Program-made: the position numbers and the translations under genes | Shown here: piece after piece, positions 26,140-35,942 of the stretch | Numbering within the stretch: position 1 is the stretch's first letter | Layout of the letters: each line of letters begins with the position of its first letter | The notes under the pieces: model-generated | What the model was told of the DNA's origin: nothing | Databases searched by the model: none | Seen by the model: only the letters and a program-made list of their open reading frames with translations | Source of the DNA: RFPI01 sp964470195 | Lineage (GTDB): Bacteria; Pseudomonadota; Gammaproteobacteria; Burkholderiales; Methylophilaceae | DNA length: 50,753 nt | NCBI GenBank assembly: GCA_964470195.1 | Contig: CAYYBG010000013.1 | Location: 1-50,753 of the forward strand | Direction: 5' to 3'

Positions 26140-27300
26140 ATGCTGAAACAATTACAAGTCGAGCTGGCGCAGCGCGCCAAATCTGGACTGATGCGTCAGC
26201 GTCGGGTGTTGTCTGGGGCGCAGCAAGCACAAATCATTTTAGACGGCCAGCCTGTATTAGCCTTTGCCAGCAACGATTATCTTGGTTTGGCCAATCATCC
26301 TCAACTGATTAAAGCGACACAGCAAGCGCTAGAACAAGTCGGCGTGGGTGCTGGCGCTTCTCACCTAATTAATGGCCATCATATCTTGCATGAACAAGCT
26401 GAACAGGCTTTAGCGGCCTTTATTGGATATCCTCAGGCACTGTTATTGAGCACTGGCTATATGGCTAATCTTGCTGTCGTTTCCGCCTTATTGGGGAGAC
26501 AGGATGCGCTGTTTGCCGACAAGCTAAATCACGCTTGTTTGAATGATGCCGCGCTATTATCACGCGCCCAATTCAAGCGCTACCCTCATCAAGACTTAGC
26601 CACTTTAGCGCGTTTGCTGGCTACTACCAAAGCACGACGCAAATTGATTGCGGTTGATGCGGTATTCAGCATGGATGGAGATATGGCGTCAGTGCCAGAA
26701 TTATTGAACTTATGTGAGCAATATGACGCTTATTTACTATTGGATGATGCGCATGGTTTTGGCGTGTTAGGCCCTCAGGGGCAAGGCATACTGAGTCATT
26801 TTGCGCTGCAATCCGAGCGTATTATTTATATGGCTACCTTGGGCAAAGCTGCGGGCGTCGCAGGGGCTTTCATCGCAGCACACCCCATCATCATGGATTA
26901 TCTAGTTCAGTTCGCGCGTAGTTATGTATACACCACCGCTGCCCCTCCCGCTTTGGCTGCTGGATTAATGCAAAGTCTACAGATCATGCGTTCAGAACCG
27001 CAGCGGCAACAACATTTGCAGCATTTGATTGTCTATCTGAAACAACATTGTCATTTGCAACATTGGCATTTAATGCCATCAGACACCGCCATCCAGCCTT
27101 TATGGGTGGGGCAGTCACAAGTTGCTGTCAAATTAAGTGAGAGGTTGATGCAAGCGGGAATCTATGTGCCTGCCATTCGACCGCCCACAGTGCCAAACAA
27201 TAGTGCACGATTGCGTATTTCATTGAGTGCGGCACATAGCCAAGCTCAGCTAGAAAAACTGATCAACATGTTGCATCAAGCTGAAAGAGAATTGGCATGA
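26140..27300 (+). CDS. bioF: 8-amino-7-oxononanoate synthase
   Basis: 386 residues, alpha-oxoamine synthase family with pyridoxal phosphate. It condenses pimeloyl-ACP (or CoA) with alanine. Motifs are FASNDYLGLANHP, GAGASHLINGHH, DDAHGFGVLG and the cofactor Lys236 in MATLGKAAG. It begins 15 bases after bioB, and its stop overlaps the bioH start (ATGA), giving tight coupling in the operon. Confidence 0.96.
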   Translation: MLKQLQVELAQRAKSGLMRQRRVLSGAQQAQIILDGQPVLAFASNDYLGLANHPQLIKATQQALEQVGVGAGASHLINGHHILHEQAEQALAAFIGYPQALLLSTGYMANLAVVSALLGRQDALFADKLNHACLNDAALLSRAQFKRYPHQDLATLARLLATTKARRKLIAVDAVFSMDGDMASVPELLNLCEQYDAYLLLDDAHGFGVLGPQGQGILSHFALQSERIIYMATLGKAAGVAGAFIAAHPIIMDYLVQFARSYVYTTAAPPALAAGLMQSLQIMRSEPQRQQHLQHLIVYLKQHCHLQHWHLMPSDTAIQPLWVGQSQVAVKLSERLMQAGIYVPAIRPPTVPNNSARLRISLSAAHSQAQLEKLINMLHQAERELA

Positions 27301-28097
27301 GTGCGCCTTATATCGAGCAAATTGGGTCGGGTGAACCATTGGTGATATTGCATGGTTGGGGGATGCATAGTGGTATTTGGCAGAGCGTACGTGAGGCATT
27401 AGCTGCGCAACATCGTCTGTATCTTGTCGATTTGCCTGGTATGGGTTTTAGTCAAGGGGTACTGGCTGATCAACTGGCGCAAGTGGCTAGCGATATGCGC
27501 GCTGAATTGCATCAATTGATTCATCAACCCTATAGTCTGATGGGGTGGTCATTGGGAGGTCTGATTGCTATGCAAATGGCTTTGCAGGACATAGACAACG
27601 ATATGCCAACGGCCATCAATAAGCTGATATTAGTAGCAACAACCCCCTGTTTTGTGGATAGAAATGATTGGCAACATGGTGTGGCTAGCCCAATATTTCA
27701 TGGTTTTTTCGAAGAGGTAATCAAAGACTTTGCCAATGCACTAGAAAAGTTTTTGGCCTTGATTGCAATGGGGAGTGGCCATACCCATCAAGAAGTGAAA
27801 ATGTTATTGCAAGTCATGTTGCAAAGACCTCACCCTAGTCTTCAGTCTTTGCAAGCAGGCTTGAATATTTTGTTGGCAAGCGATTTGCGTGGACAACTGC
27901 AATATATCCGTCAGCCGGTATTATGGATACATGGTGAGCGTGACCGTTTATGTCCGGTATCTGCTGCACAGTGGTCAAGCCAGCAACTAGCGCAAGTTCA
28001 ATTAGAGATTTTTGCTAGCGCAGGGCATGAACCCTTTATCTCTCATCCTCAGCAATTTATCCATAGTGTGAATCAATTTTTAGGTCAAGCTCAGTGA
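27297..28097 (+). CDS. bioH: Pimeloyl-ACP methyl ester carboxylesterase
   Basis: 266 residues, alpha/beta hydrolase. BioH removes the methyl ester from pimeloyl-ACP methyl ester, ending the BioC-started route. The triad is visible as Ser85 in GWSLGGL, Asp in HGERDRLCP and His in SAGHEPFIS; the N-terminal LHGWGMHSGIW gives the oxyanion region and is typical of BioH. It overlaps its neighbours at both ends (ATGA with bioF, TGATG with bioC). Confidence 0.94.
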   Translation: MSAPYIEQIGSGEPLVILHGWGMHSGIWQSVREALAAQHRLYLVDLPGMGFSQGVLADQLAQVASDMRAELHQLIHQPYSLMGWSLGGLIAMQMALQDIDNDMPTAINKLILVATTPCFVDRNDWQHGVASPIFHGFFEEVIKDFANALEKFLALIAMGSGHTHQEVKMLLQVMLQRPHPSLQSLQAGLNILLASDLRGQLQYIRQPVLWIHGERDRLCPVSAAQWSSQQLAQVQLEIFASAGHEPFISHPQQFIHSVNQFLGQAQ

Positions 28098-29023
28098 TGA
28101 ATCTGGATCAATATAGTTTGGACAAATCCCAAGTGCGCTTAGCATTTAGCCGTGCGGCAATACAATACGACAGGCATGCGGTGTTGCAATCCGAGGTAAG
28201 ACAACAAATGTTGGAACGTTTGGATTTATTGCATACCCCCCCCAACCATATCTTAGACCTGGGTTGTGGAACGGGAGCTGCTGGTAGCGCTTTGGCAGAA
28301 CAATTTAAGCAAGCCCATATCATCAGTTTGGATTTGTCTGAAGCGATGTTGAATCAAGCACGCAAACAACATGCTCGTTGGTCCACTATTGGCAAAACAT
28401 GGCTGGCTAAATGGGGTTTTAATATGAAAACCCAACATCACTATCTTTGCGCAGATATGGAGCGTTTGCCACTCGCTGATGCGAGTGTGGATATGGTTTG
28501 GTCTAATTTAGCCTTGCAATGGTGTAACGATTTAGATCAGGCGTTTGCTGAAATTCATCGGGTATTAAAACCAGATGGTGCATTGATGTTTGCCAGTTTT
28601 GGACCGGACACACTCAAACAACTGCGTCAGGCTAGTCAGCAAGTAGATGGACATATCCATGTTAATCGTTTTATCGATATGCATGATGTTGGTGATGCCC
28701 TGGTGCGCGCTGGCTTTGCCGGCGTAGTATTAGATGTCGATCATTTTACCTTGCAATATGATGCGGTCATTGATTTGATGCGTGATTTGAAAGCAATCGG
28801 CGCTCATAACGTTGCGCAAGGCCGGCGTCGTGGACTTGCCGGGCGAGCATTTTTGCAACAGTTAGCGCAAGCCTATGAAGTGTTTCGTCAGGACGATAAA
28901 TTGCCTGCCAGCTATGAGGTGGTATATGGTCACGCATGGCGCCCGCAACAAAGACCGAGTACCAAGTTTGATATGACAGGTGCGGCGCCTATCCATTTTG
29001 TTGACAAAAAATACGCGCCTTAA
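28097..29023 (+). CDS. bioC: Malonyl-ACP O-methyltransferase
   Basis: 308 residues from the ATG at 28097; a GTG one codon earlier is also open. It is an S-adenosylmethionine methyltransferase, with motif I ILDLGCGTGAAG, the acidic end of beta2 IISLDLSEAML and motif III MVWSNLALQWCNDL. BioC methylates malonyl-ACP so that it enters fatty acid elongation toward pimelate. About 25 residues between beta2 and the next motif (RWSTIGKTWLAKWGFNMKT) are longer than in the E. coli protein. Start and bioH stop overlap as TGATG. Confidence 0.93.
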   Translation: MNLDQYSLDKSQVRLAFSRAAIQYDRHAVLQSEVRQQMLERLDLLHTPPNHILDLGCGTGAAGSALAEQFKQAHIISLDLSEAMLNQARKQHARWSTIGKTWLAKWGFNMKTQHHYLCADMERLPLADASVDMVWSNLALQWCNDLDQAFAEIHRVLKPDGALMFASFGPDTLKQLRQASQQVDGHIHVNRFIDMHDVGDALVRAGFAGVVLDVDHFTLQYDAVIDLMRDLKAIGAHNVAQGRRRGLAGRAFLQQLAQAYEVFRQDDKLPASYEVVYGHAWRPQQRPSTKFDMTGAAPIHFVDKKYAP

Positions 29024-29044
29024 GCGCCATCGCTAGGAACCTCC

Positions 29045-29707
29045 ATGCAAGTACGCTATCCCCGCGCTATCTTCGTTACAGGAACTGATACTGACGCAGG
29101 TAAAACCTATATCAGTACCGCTTTATTACAGCATTTTGCGCGTCAATCTTTGCGTGTGGTTGGCATGAAACCAGTGGCTTCGGGGGCGTCTGAAGTTGAT
29201 GGTGTTTTATGCAATAGCGATGTGATGCAATTGCGTCAGGCCAGTAATGTTCAAGCACCCATGCACTTGATCAATCCCTATTGTTTTGCCCCTGCTATCG
29301 CTCCACATATTGCCGCACAACAAGCGCAAGTGGATATCGATTTACAACATATCGCGCAAGCCTATCAGCAACTATGTAGCATGTCAGATGTCGTGATCGT
29401 GGAGGGAGCGGGGGGCTGGCTAGTCCCCTTGAATGGTCAGCAAACCATTGCAGATTTAGCACAGACGCTCAATATTCCAGTGTTATTGGTGGTGCGTATT
29501 CGATTGGGGTGTATCAATCATGCCTTGCTGAGTGTGCAAGCGATACAATATAGCGGTCTTAAATTGCTGGGTTGGGTGGCCAATTGTATGGATCCGGATA
29601 TGCCAGTGATGCAACAAAATATCGATACGCTAAAACATATGATTGCTGCCCCTTGTCTTGCCGTTGTGACACACAATCAAACGCCAAAATTTGACCTACC
29701 AATTTAG
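29045..29707 (+). CDS. bioD: Dethiobiotin synthetase
   Basis: 220 residues, P-loop carboxylase. The nucleotide loop is GTDTDAGKTY, followed by the substrate Lys in MKPVASGA and the VVIVEGAGGWLVPL segment. It closes the ureido ring of dethiobiotin from 7,8-diaminononanoate using CO2 and ATP. It is the last gene of the operon. bioA, which makes its substrate, is missing here and must lie elsewhere. Only 12 bases separate its stop from the convergent nadD, with no terminator visible. Confidence 0.95.
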   Translation: MQVRYPRAIFVTGTDTDAGKTYISTALLQHFARQSLRVVGMKPVASGASEVDGVLCNSDVMQLRQASNVQAPMHLINPYCFAPAIAPHIAAQQAQVDIDLQHIAQAYQQLCSMSDVVIVEGAGGWLVPLNGQQTIADLAQTLNIPVLLVVRIRLGCINHALLSVQAIQYSGLKLLGWVANCMDPDMPVMQQNIDTLKHMIAAPCLAVVTHNQTPKFDLPI

Positions 29708-29719
29708 CCAATCCGTTCA

Positions 29720-30367
29720 TTAGGGCGATTGATATAAGTGCTTGCGTTGAATGTAATCAGCGATGATTTCAGGGACTAAATGTTGGAAGGCTTGATGGTG
29801 AGCAATGTGATGCCGGATGCTGCTGGAGGAAATATCCGGGGCAGCAATCTCTAGGCATAAAATCTTGCCGTTTGGCGACGCATGCAATTTCTGCTTTTCG
29901 AAGACTTGGTGTTGTTGTAATAAAGCTTGCGCCTGAGGACTGAGCGGACTCTCTGATTGGCTGTTGGGGCGCATCACCACGGCAATATGACACAGTGCTA
30001 ATAAGTCCTGCCACTGATGCCACTGTTGAATATTAGCAAAGGCATCACTCCCCATCAGCCAGATTAAACTAATTTTTGCTCCCAGTTCTTGGCGTAATGA
30101 TTGCAGGGTATCGATACTATAAGAAACGCCGGGGCGATCTAATTCTCGTCTATCTAGCACATATAATGGATGATCTTGTATCGCCATGCTGACCATCTCT
30201 GCACGCTGTTCACCTGTCACACTGGGGCTTTGTTTGAGTGCTGGAATCGCTGCGGGAATAAATCGAACTTGATCTAGTTGTAGGCGTTGTAAGGCTTGTT
30301 GTGCCACATATAAATGGCCCAAATGGATAGGGTTGAAGGTGCCACCAAGAATACCAATGACTTGCAC
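29720..30367 (-). CDS. nadD: Nicotinate-nucleotide adenylyltransferase
   Basis: 215 residues, cytidylyltransferase-like fold. It transfers AMP to nicotinate mononucleotide in NAD synthesis. The N-terminal GILGGTFNPIHLGHLYVA contains the HxGH-type nucleotide motif, and the C-terminal ISSSSIRHHIA is the second signature. The start is GTG at 30367, with AGG 7 bases upstream and 13 bases after the proA stop. In many relatives rsfS and rlmH follow nadD; here the biotin operon converges instead. Confidence 0.95.
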   Translation of the reverse strand: MQVIGILGGTFNPIHLGHLYVAQQALQRLQLDQVRFIPAAIPALKQSPSVTGEQRAEMVSMAIQDHPLYVLDRRELDRPGVSYSIDTLQSLRQELGAKISLIWLMGSDAFANIQQWHQWQDLLALCHIAVVMRPNSQSESPLSPQAQALLQQHQVFEKQKLHASPNGKILCLEIAAPDISSSSIRHHIAHHQAFQHLVPEIIADYIQRKHLYQSP

Positions 30368-30380
30368 GGCACGCCTATGG

Positions 30381-31637
30381 TTAGGCTCTTACCTGGCCGT
30401 CGCCAAGTACGATATATTTTTCTGAAGTCAGGCCTTCCAAACCCACTGGTCCTCGTGCATGCAGTTTGTCAGTAGAAATGCCGATTTCTGCACCCAATCC
30501 ATATTCAAAACCGTCAGCAAAGCGGGTGGAGGCGTTCACCATGACGCTACTACTATCCACTTCGCGCAAAAAGCGACGAGCTTTGCTATAGTTTTCCGTG
30601 ACGATAGACTCGGTATGTTGAGAAGAATATTGATTGATATGCAGTATTGCCTGATCTAGCCCAGCGACCACTTTGCATGAAATAATCGCATCCAAATACT
30701 CCTGATAGTAATCTTGCTCAGTGGCTTGTTTCGCTTCCGCAATCAGCTTTCTGGTGTGTTCACAGCCACGAATTTCCACGCCTTTTCCTAATAACATAGT
30801 GCCTATCATAGGTAAGGCTCGATCTGCGATAGCGGCTGCAATTAATAACGATTCTGCGGTATTACAGGTGCCTAAACGTTGGGTTTTGGCGTTCTCGACA
30901 ATGCGAAGTGCTTTGTCTAAATCTGCCTCATCATCAATATAGACATGACAATTTCCATCCAAGTGTTTGATGACTGGGATGGTCGCTTCATTACTAATAC
31001 GTTCAATCAAACTCTTGCCGCCACGAGGCACGATCACGTCGATCAATTGTTTCATGGTAATCATGGCACCAACAGCTGCACGGTCTGTGGTCTCAATGAC
31101 TTGCACCGCAGCATTCGGCAAGCCTGCCAACTGCAATCCTTGCTGCACAATTTTTGCCAGCACTTGATTGCAATGAATGGCTTCAGAGCCTCCACGTAAA
31201 ATAGTGGCATTGCCTGATTTGATACATAGTCCTGCAGCATCAACCGTCACATTTGGTCTGGCCTCATAAATAATCCCGATGACGCCCAAAGGCACACGCA
31301 TCTTACCAACTTGGATACCAGATGGGCGATATTTGAGATCGCGAATCTCGCCTATCGGATCAGCTAAGGAGGCAATTTGTGATAAGCCTTCCGCCATGCC
31401 TAGCACAGATTTCTGCGTCAGCGTCAGACGGTCTAACATGGCGCTTTCAAGGCCATTGGCTTGAGCTTGTGTCAGATCTTGTTGGTTCGCTGACAAAATA
31501 TTATCTTGCTCACGCAATATCATCTCAGCAATTGCATGCAAGGCCTGATTTTTAGTGCGTGTATCTGCCTTGGCCATAGCCCGAGAAGCCTCTCGAGCTT
31601 GTCTCCCAACCTGATTCATATATTGAGCAATTTCCAT
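30381..31637 (-). CDS. proA: Gamma-glutamyl phosphate reductase
   Basis: 418 residues from the ATG at 31637, supported by AGGAAA 7 bases upstream and by a family-like N terminus MEIAQYMNQVGRQAREASR; the frame is open back to 31667 but that start is less likely. It reduces gamma-glutamyl phosphate to the semialdehyde in proline synthesis. The aldehyde dehydrogenase fold shows LGVIGIIYEARPNVTVDAAG, the catalytic Cys in RLGTCNTAES, and ARGPVGLEGLTSEKYI at the end. It follows holA; proB is not in this window. Confidence 0.96.
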   Translation of the reverse strand: MEIAQYMNQVGRQAREASRAMAKADTRTKNQALHAIAEMILREQDNILSANQQDLTQAQANGLESAMLDRLTLTQKSVLGMAEGLSQIASLADPIGEIRDLKYRPSGIQVGKMRVPLGVIGIIYEARPNVTVDAAGLCIKSGNATILRGGSEAIHCNQVLAKIVQQGLQLAGLPNAAVQVIETTDRAAVGAMITMKQLIDVIVPRGGKSLIERISNEATIPVIKHLDGNCHVYIDDEADLDKALRIVENAKTQRLGTCNTAESLLIAAAIADRALPMIGTMLLGKGVEIRGCEHTRKLIAEAKQATEQDYYQEYLDAIISCKVVAGLDQAILHINQYSSQHTESIVTENYSKARRFLREVDSSSVMVNASTRFADGFEYGLGAEIGISTDKLHARGPVGLEGLTSEKYIVLGDGQVRA

Positions 31638-31663
31638 GCAATTTCCTGTCTGAAGTGCTGCCA

Positions 31664-32695
31664 TCATTTATTTGATTTAGTTTGTCTTGCGGCTAATTTA
31701 GCCATCCCAATACTCAGGCGACCGAGCTCTAACCATGGGTCACCCAGCATAATACCTTTCACCATTTTATCAATATCCGCTAACTTTAGCAGTGCCGCTT
31801 GTAAGTGGCGAAGACTGTAGCAACCTAATGCACGTTTGGCTAATTGTTGCCTATCACCAAATAGCTTAGCTTGTGTCAACGCTGATTGAAGCGCTACCCC
31901 TTGAGATTGGGCTTGTTTGACCTTAAAGATGGGGCGCAGCGTCCAGATCAATGGATTCATCACCGCGATAGCAGCTACCCCTTCCTCCTGTAATCCATCC
32001 AGCATACGCGCGGTACGTTCAATATCCCCTTGAAAAATTGCCGCACTCAGTTGGTTCTCATCAAATCGTGATACGTTTAACACCGCGGCGCGGATTGACT
32101 GACCATCGATAGCTCCGCTGGGGAACATGAGCGCAAGCTTTTCGATCTCTTGGTGCGCAGCAAGCAGATTGCCTTCAACTTGGTGTGCCAAGAATTTTAG
32201 ACTATCGCTATCGGTATGTTGTTGATTGGCCGACATACGTTGCGCTATCCATGCCGGTAATTGTTCGCTGGCTACTTCCATCAATGGAATCAATACAGCA
32301 TCTCGCTCAAATTGCTGGTAAGCCGCGGCTTTGGTCTCGCGCCAGTCTAGCTCGGGCAGCATGACGATACATACCGTATCGGCTAGCCCAGTGGATGCCA
32401 TTTGCTGCAAGCAAGCCCAACCCTCAACGCCTGGTTTGCCATTCGGGATGCTGAGTTCAAGAATACGTAAGTTGGAAAAAAGTGATTGAGATTGAGCGAA
32501 TGTTTGAATTTGCTGCCAATCAAAATAGCGGTCACAAATAAATGTTTGGCGCTCATGGTAGCCTTGCTGTTTGAGGGTCTGACGCAACAAATCTAGCGAT
32601 TCTTTTAATGCCAGAGGTTCATCTCCGACCAAGGCATAACAAGGTTTTAAGCCTTTTTCTAGATGCGCGGCGAGTTGTGATGCCTGCAATCTCAT
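31664..32695 (-). CDS. holA: DNA polymerase III delta subunit
   Basis: 343 residues, normal length. HolA opens the beta sliding clamp within the clamp loader. The N-terminal segment YALVGDEPLALKESLDLLR and the FSNLRILELS region are typical, with an AAA+-like fold lacking a Walker A motif as expected for delta. It lies between lptE and proA in an order (leuS-lptE-holA) shared by most proteobacteria, with gaps of a few bases that suggest one transcript. Confidence 0.93.
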   Translation of the reverse strand: MRLQASQLAAHLEKGLKPCYALVGDEPLALKESLDLLRQTLKQQGYHERQTFICDRYFDWQQIQTFAQSQSLFSNLRILELSIPNGKPGVEGWACLQQMASTGLADTVCIVMLPELDWRETKAAAYQQFERDAVLIPLMEVASEQLPAWIAQRMSANQQHTDSDSLKFLAHQVEGNLLAAHQEIEKLALMFPSGAIDGQSIRAAVLNVSRFDENQLSAAIFQGDIERTARMLDGLQEEGVAAIAVMNPLIWTLRPIFKVKQAQSQGVALQSALTQAKLFGDRQQLAKRALGCYSLRHLQAALLKLADIDKMVKGIMLGDPWLELGRLSIGMAKLAARQTKSNK

Positions 32696-32701
32696 AGGTA
32701 A

Positions 32702-33268
32702 TTATTGCTGAGTTTCTGATTCGTTGGACTGGGTGCTATCCGAAGGTTGATAAGCAGATAATGCGCGCATCATTTGTCTTATCGTATCGCTACGCATATT
32801 GTCGTAGAGGTTAGCTTCCTCATAAGCTTTACCTAAGGCCTCAGCATCAGCATAAGAAAAATCGCGGCGATTTTCAATAGTTTGGCTTCGAGTCCAGGTT
32901 TTATCCCCTTTTGATTTGAGTCGAAATGACACATTATAAAATAACTCAAATTCACGCACCGCACCGGTGCTGGTACCTGCAGAACTACCCAAGGATAGAA
33001 TACGTTTGCTTCTGTTTTCGTGCAGTATTTCAAGGCTGACATCGGCAAGCTCTGGGTCGTTAACAAATTTAACGCCATTACTTTTCAAGCTACGAATCAA
33101 ATCATAGCCCAGCTCGGTTTTGCTGTTGCTAATGTAAATGGTTTTAAAGGAAAGGTCCGCATACCCCCGCAAATGAAAGCCGCAGGCACTGACAGTGAAC
33201 AATAGCGCCATGAATAGGGCTGTTATCGTCCACTGAGTTAAAGCTTTATTGACCTTCAGCAAGCGCAT
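32702..33268 (-). CDS. lptE: LPS-assembly lipoprotein LptE
   Basis: 188 residues. The signal sequence ends in a lipobox, VSAC (Cys29), followed by the family signature GFHLRG. LptE plugs the LptD barrel and helps insert lipopolysaccharide in the outer membrane. The C-terminal tail is Gln/Ser-rich and polar. It starts 2 bases after the leuS stop and ends 6 bases before holA, so it is certainly part of the leuS transcript. Confidence 0.93.
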   Translation of the reverse strand: MRLLKVNKALTQWTITALFMALLFTVSACGFHLRGYADLSFKTIYISNSKTELGYDLIRSLKSNGVKFVNDPELADVSLEILHENRSKRILSLGSSAGTSTGAVREFELFYNVSFRLKSKGDKTWTRSQTIENRRDFSYADAEALGKAYEEANLYDNMRSDTIRQMMRALSAYQPSDSTQSNESETQQ

Positions 33269-33270
33269 GT

Positions 33271-35859
33271 TTATCCCACTACGATGTTGACGAGTTTATT
33301 TGGTACGACGACGATTTTACGCACACTCGTCCCCTCTGGCATAAATTTTTTGACAAAGTCTTGGGCCAACGCGAGTTGTTCGATATCTTCTTTGCTGGTG
33401 GTTTTAGCCACAGTGATATTGCCGCGCAGTTTGCCATTGACTTGAATCACTAAGGTTATTTCATCTTGCTCCATGGCACTGGCGTCAGCGACTGGCCAAG
33501 CTTGCTCACCAATATCACTTCCTGAGCGCAATTCCGCCCAAAGCGCATGGCAAATATGCGGCACGATAGGGGAAAGCATCAATACACAGTTTTCTAGCAC
33601 TTCCTGACGGATAGCACGGGTGATAGCGTCTCTGCCATCGACTTTGGCGTAGGCGTTCATTAATTCCATCACAGCAGCGATGGCGGTATTAAAGGCATGT
33701 CGACGTGCATAATCATCGCCAACTTTATGGATGGTCTGATGCAAATGACGGCGCAAATTCTTGAGTGCATCATTCAGCTCGCCCATATTGGGCTGATAGG
33801 CATGACAAGGACCTTGTTCAAGATGCTGATGAACGAAACTCCATAGCCTCCGTAAGAAACGATGTGCGCCTTCTACGCCGCTATCAGCCCATTCAAGACT
33901 CAGTTCTGGCGGAGAAGCAAACATCATAAATAGACGCGCAGTGTCAGCACCATAATCATCTATCAAGGCTTGCGGGTCTACCGTGTTGCCCTTAGATTTG
34001 CTCATTTTTGAGCCATCTTTCAATACCATGCCCTGTGTTAGCAGATTGGTGAAAGGTTCATCATTGTTAATCAAGCCAGCGTCACGCATTAATTTGTTAA
34101 AGAAGCGGGCATACAGCAAGTGCAAAATAGCATGTTCAATACCACCGATATATTGATCAACGGGTAACCAATAATTGGCGCGTTCATCCACCATGCCGGT
34201 ATTGCAATCATGGCTGGCATAGCGAGCGAAATACCAAGACGACTCAAAAAAAGTGTCCATGGTGTCGGTTTCGCGCGTTGCTTTGCCGCCACAACTAGGG
34301 CAGCTAGTATCAAAGAAACTTGGGTCTTTTTTTATCGGCGAGCCAACGCCATCCATTACCACATCTTCAGGCAACACTACTGGCAGTTGCTCGGCAGGCA
34401 CGGGCACTTCGCCACAGTTAGGGCAATGAATAATCGGAATTGGACAGCCCCAATAGCGCTGGCGAGAAATACCCCAGTCACGCAAACGATATTGGGTTCG
34501 ACGCGTGCCTAGGTTTTGCTTGCTCAGTGAATTACAAATTGCTTCAAAAGCCTGCTCATAGTTCAAATCATTAAAACGCCCAGAGTTAATCGTGAATAGC
34601 AGGTTGAGATCTTTACTGGCATACCAGTCACGCCAAACCTTGTCATCAAAGCGGATATCATCTAACTGATTGATGAGACGATTTTTTTCATCTTGATTGA
34701 GCGGTGTATAAGCATCAGGGTCATAGGCAATCGTGATTTGATTGAGGGCTTTTTCTAGGACCACCACCTCTTTATGCTGATAGACTTGTTTGATAGGCAG
34801 TTGATATTGGTTAGCAAAAGCAAAATCTCGCTCGTCATGGGCGGGGACAGCCATCACTGCGCCTTCACCGTAGCCCATCAAGACATAATTCGCAACCCAT
34901 ACTGGTAATAATTGCTCAGTCAGTGGGTGTAATACAAATAGGCCAGTATCCATGCCTTTTTTCTCAGCAGTAGCCATATCGGCTTCGGCGACACTGCCCA
35001 TTTTGCATTCTTGAATAAATCTTTGTAATGCAGGATTATGCTGTGCTGCCAGTGTCGCTATTGGATGTTCTGCAGCCACTGCCACATAGGTTGCACCCAT
35101 CAGGGTGTCTGGACGTGTGGTATAAACCTTGAGCTTTGCTTCACTGTTTTGTATCGGGAATTCAATCTCGCAACCATAACTTTTACCTATCCAGTTGCGC
35201 TGCATGGTTTTGACTTGTTCTGGCCAGCCATCTAATTTATCTAAATCCGCCAATAGCTCATCGGCATAGGCGGTAATTTTCATAAAGTATTGTGGGATAT
35301 CGCGCTTTTCGACTACAGCGCCAGAGCGCCAACCACGACCATCGATCACCTGCTCATTGGCTAACACGGTCTGGTCGACAGGATCCCAATTGACGCTGGC
35401 AGTTTTTTTATAGATCAGGCCTTTTTTGAATAACTCTGTGAACAGCCATTGCTCCCAGCGATAGTATTCAGGCTTGCAAGTGGCAATCTCTCTATCCCAA
35501 TCAATACCCAAGCCTAACGATTTAAGCTGCGCTTTCATATGCTCAATATTGCTGTAAGTCCAAGCAGCGGGGGCGACTTTATTTTGTAATGCAGCATTTT
35601 CAGCAGGCAAACCAAAAGCATCCCAGCCCATGGGTTGCATCACATTGTAGCCACGCATACGATAAAAGCGGCTCAATACATCGCCGATGGTGTAGTTACG
35701 TACATGCCCCATATGCAGACGACCGCTAGGATAGGGGAACATGGACAAGCAATAATATTTGGGTTTATCGCTTTGTTCAGAGGCCTTAAAGGTCTGATTT
35801 TGATGCCAATATTCTTGGGCGAGGCGTTCGACTTGTTTAAATGGATATTGCGCTTGCAT
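33271..35859 (-). CDS. leuS: Leucyl-tRNA synthetase
   Basis: 862 residues, class I synthetase of normal bacterial length. The HIGH box is in PYPSGRLHMGHVRNYTIGD; a CP1 editing domain (TTRPDTLMGATYVAVAAEHP and MAVPAHDERDF) is complete; a zinc-ribbon-like insert has CPNCGEVP and CPSCGG; and KMSKSKGN closes the catalytic core. It charges tRNA(Leu). It heads the leuS-lptE-holA-proA-nadD run. Confidence 0.98.
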   Translation of the reverse strand: MQAQYPFKQVERLAQEYWHQNQTFKASEQSDKPKYYCLSMFPYPSGRLHMGHVRNYTIGDVLSRFYRMRGYNVMQPMGWDAFGLPAENAALQNKVAPAAWTYSNIEHMKAQLKSLGLGIDWDREIATCKPEYYRWEQWLFTELFKKGLIYKKTASVNWDPVDQTVLANEQVIDGRGWRSGAVVEKRDIPQYFMKITAYADELLADLDKLDGWPEQVKTMQRNWIGKSYGCEIEFPIQNSEAKLKVYTTRPDTLMGATYVAVAAEHPIATLAAQHNPALQRFIQECKMGSVAEADMATAEKKGMDTGLFVLHPLTEQLLPVWVANYVLMGYGEGAVMAVPAHDERDFAFANQYQLPIKQVYQHKEVVVLEKALNQITIAYDPDAYTPLNQDEKNRLINQLDDIRFDDKVWRDWYASKDLNLLFTINSGRFNDLNYEQAFEAICNSLSKQNLGTRRTQYRLRDWGISRQRYWGCPIPIIHCPNCGEVPVPAEQLPVVLPEDVVMDGVGSPIKKDPSFFDTSCPSCGGKATRETDTMDTFFESSWYFARYASHDCNTGMVDERANYWLPVDQYIGGIEHAILHLLYARFFNKLMRDAGLINNDEPFTNLLTQGMVLKDGSKMSKSKGNTVDPQALIDDYGADTARLFMMFASPPELSLEWADSGVEGAHRFLRRLWSFVHQHLEQGPCHAYQPNMGELNDALKNLRRHLHQTIHKVGDDYARRHAFNTAIAAVMELMNAYAKVDGRDAITRAIRQEVLENCVLMLSPIVPHICHALWAELRSGSDIGEQAWPVADASAMEQDEITLVIQVNGKLRGNITVAKTTSKEDIEQLALAQDFVKKFMPEGTSVRKIVVVPNKLVNIVVG

Positions 35860-35891
35860 AGAAGTGATGGATAGTCAAAAAAATGAAGTTA

Positions 35892-35897
35892 ATTATA
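35892..35897 (-). promoter_or_regulatory. Possible -10 element for leuS
   Basis: A perfect TATAAT on the minus strand, about 33 bases before the leuS ATG. No good -35 hexamer and no TGn extension accompany it, so this is a weak call. The remaining bases between leuS and ychF show no terminator. Confidence 0.3.
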
Positions 35898-35942
35898 CCT
35901 GAACAGGGCTCATGGTTTGCTTGACTGACAACGCGATGGGCA

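Noticed and set aside
35860..35942. T-box or leader peptide control of leuS
   Set aside because: The leader is short, has no T-box sequence, no leucine-rich reading frame and no terminator hairpin.
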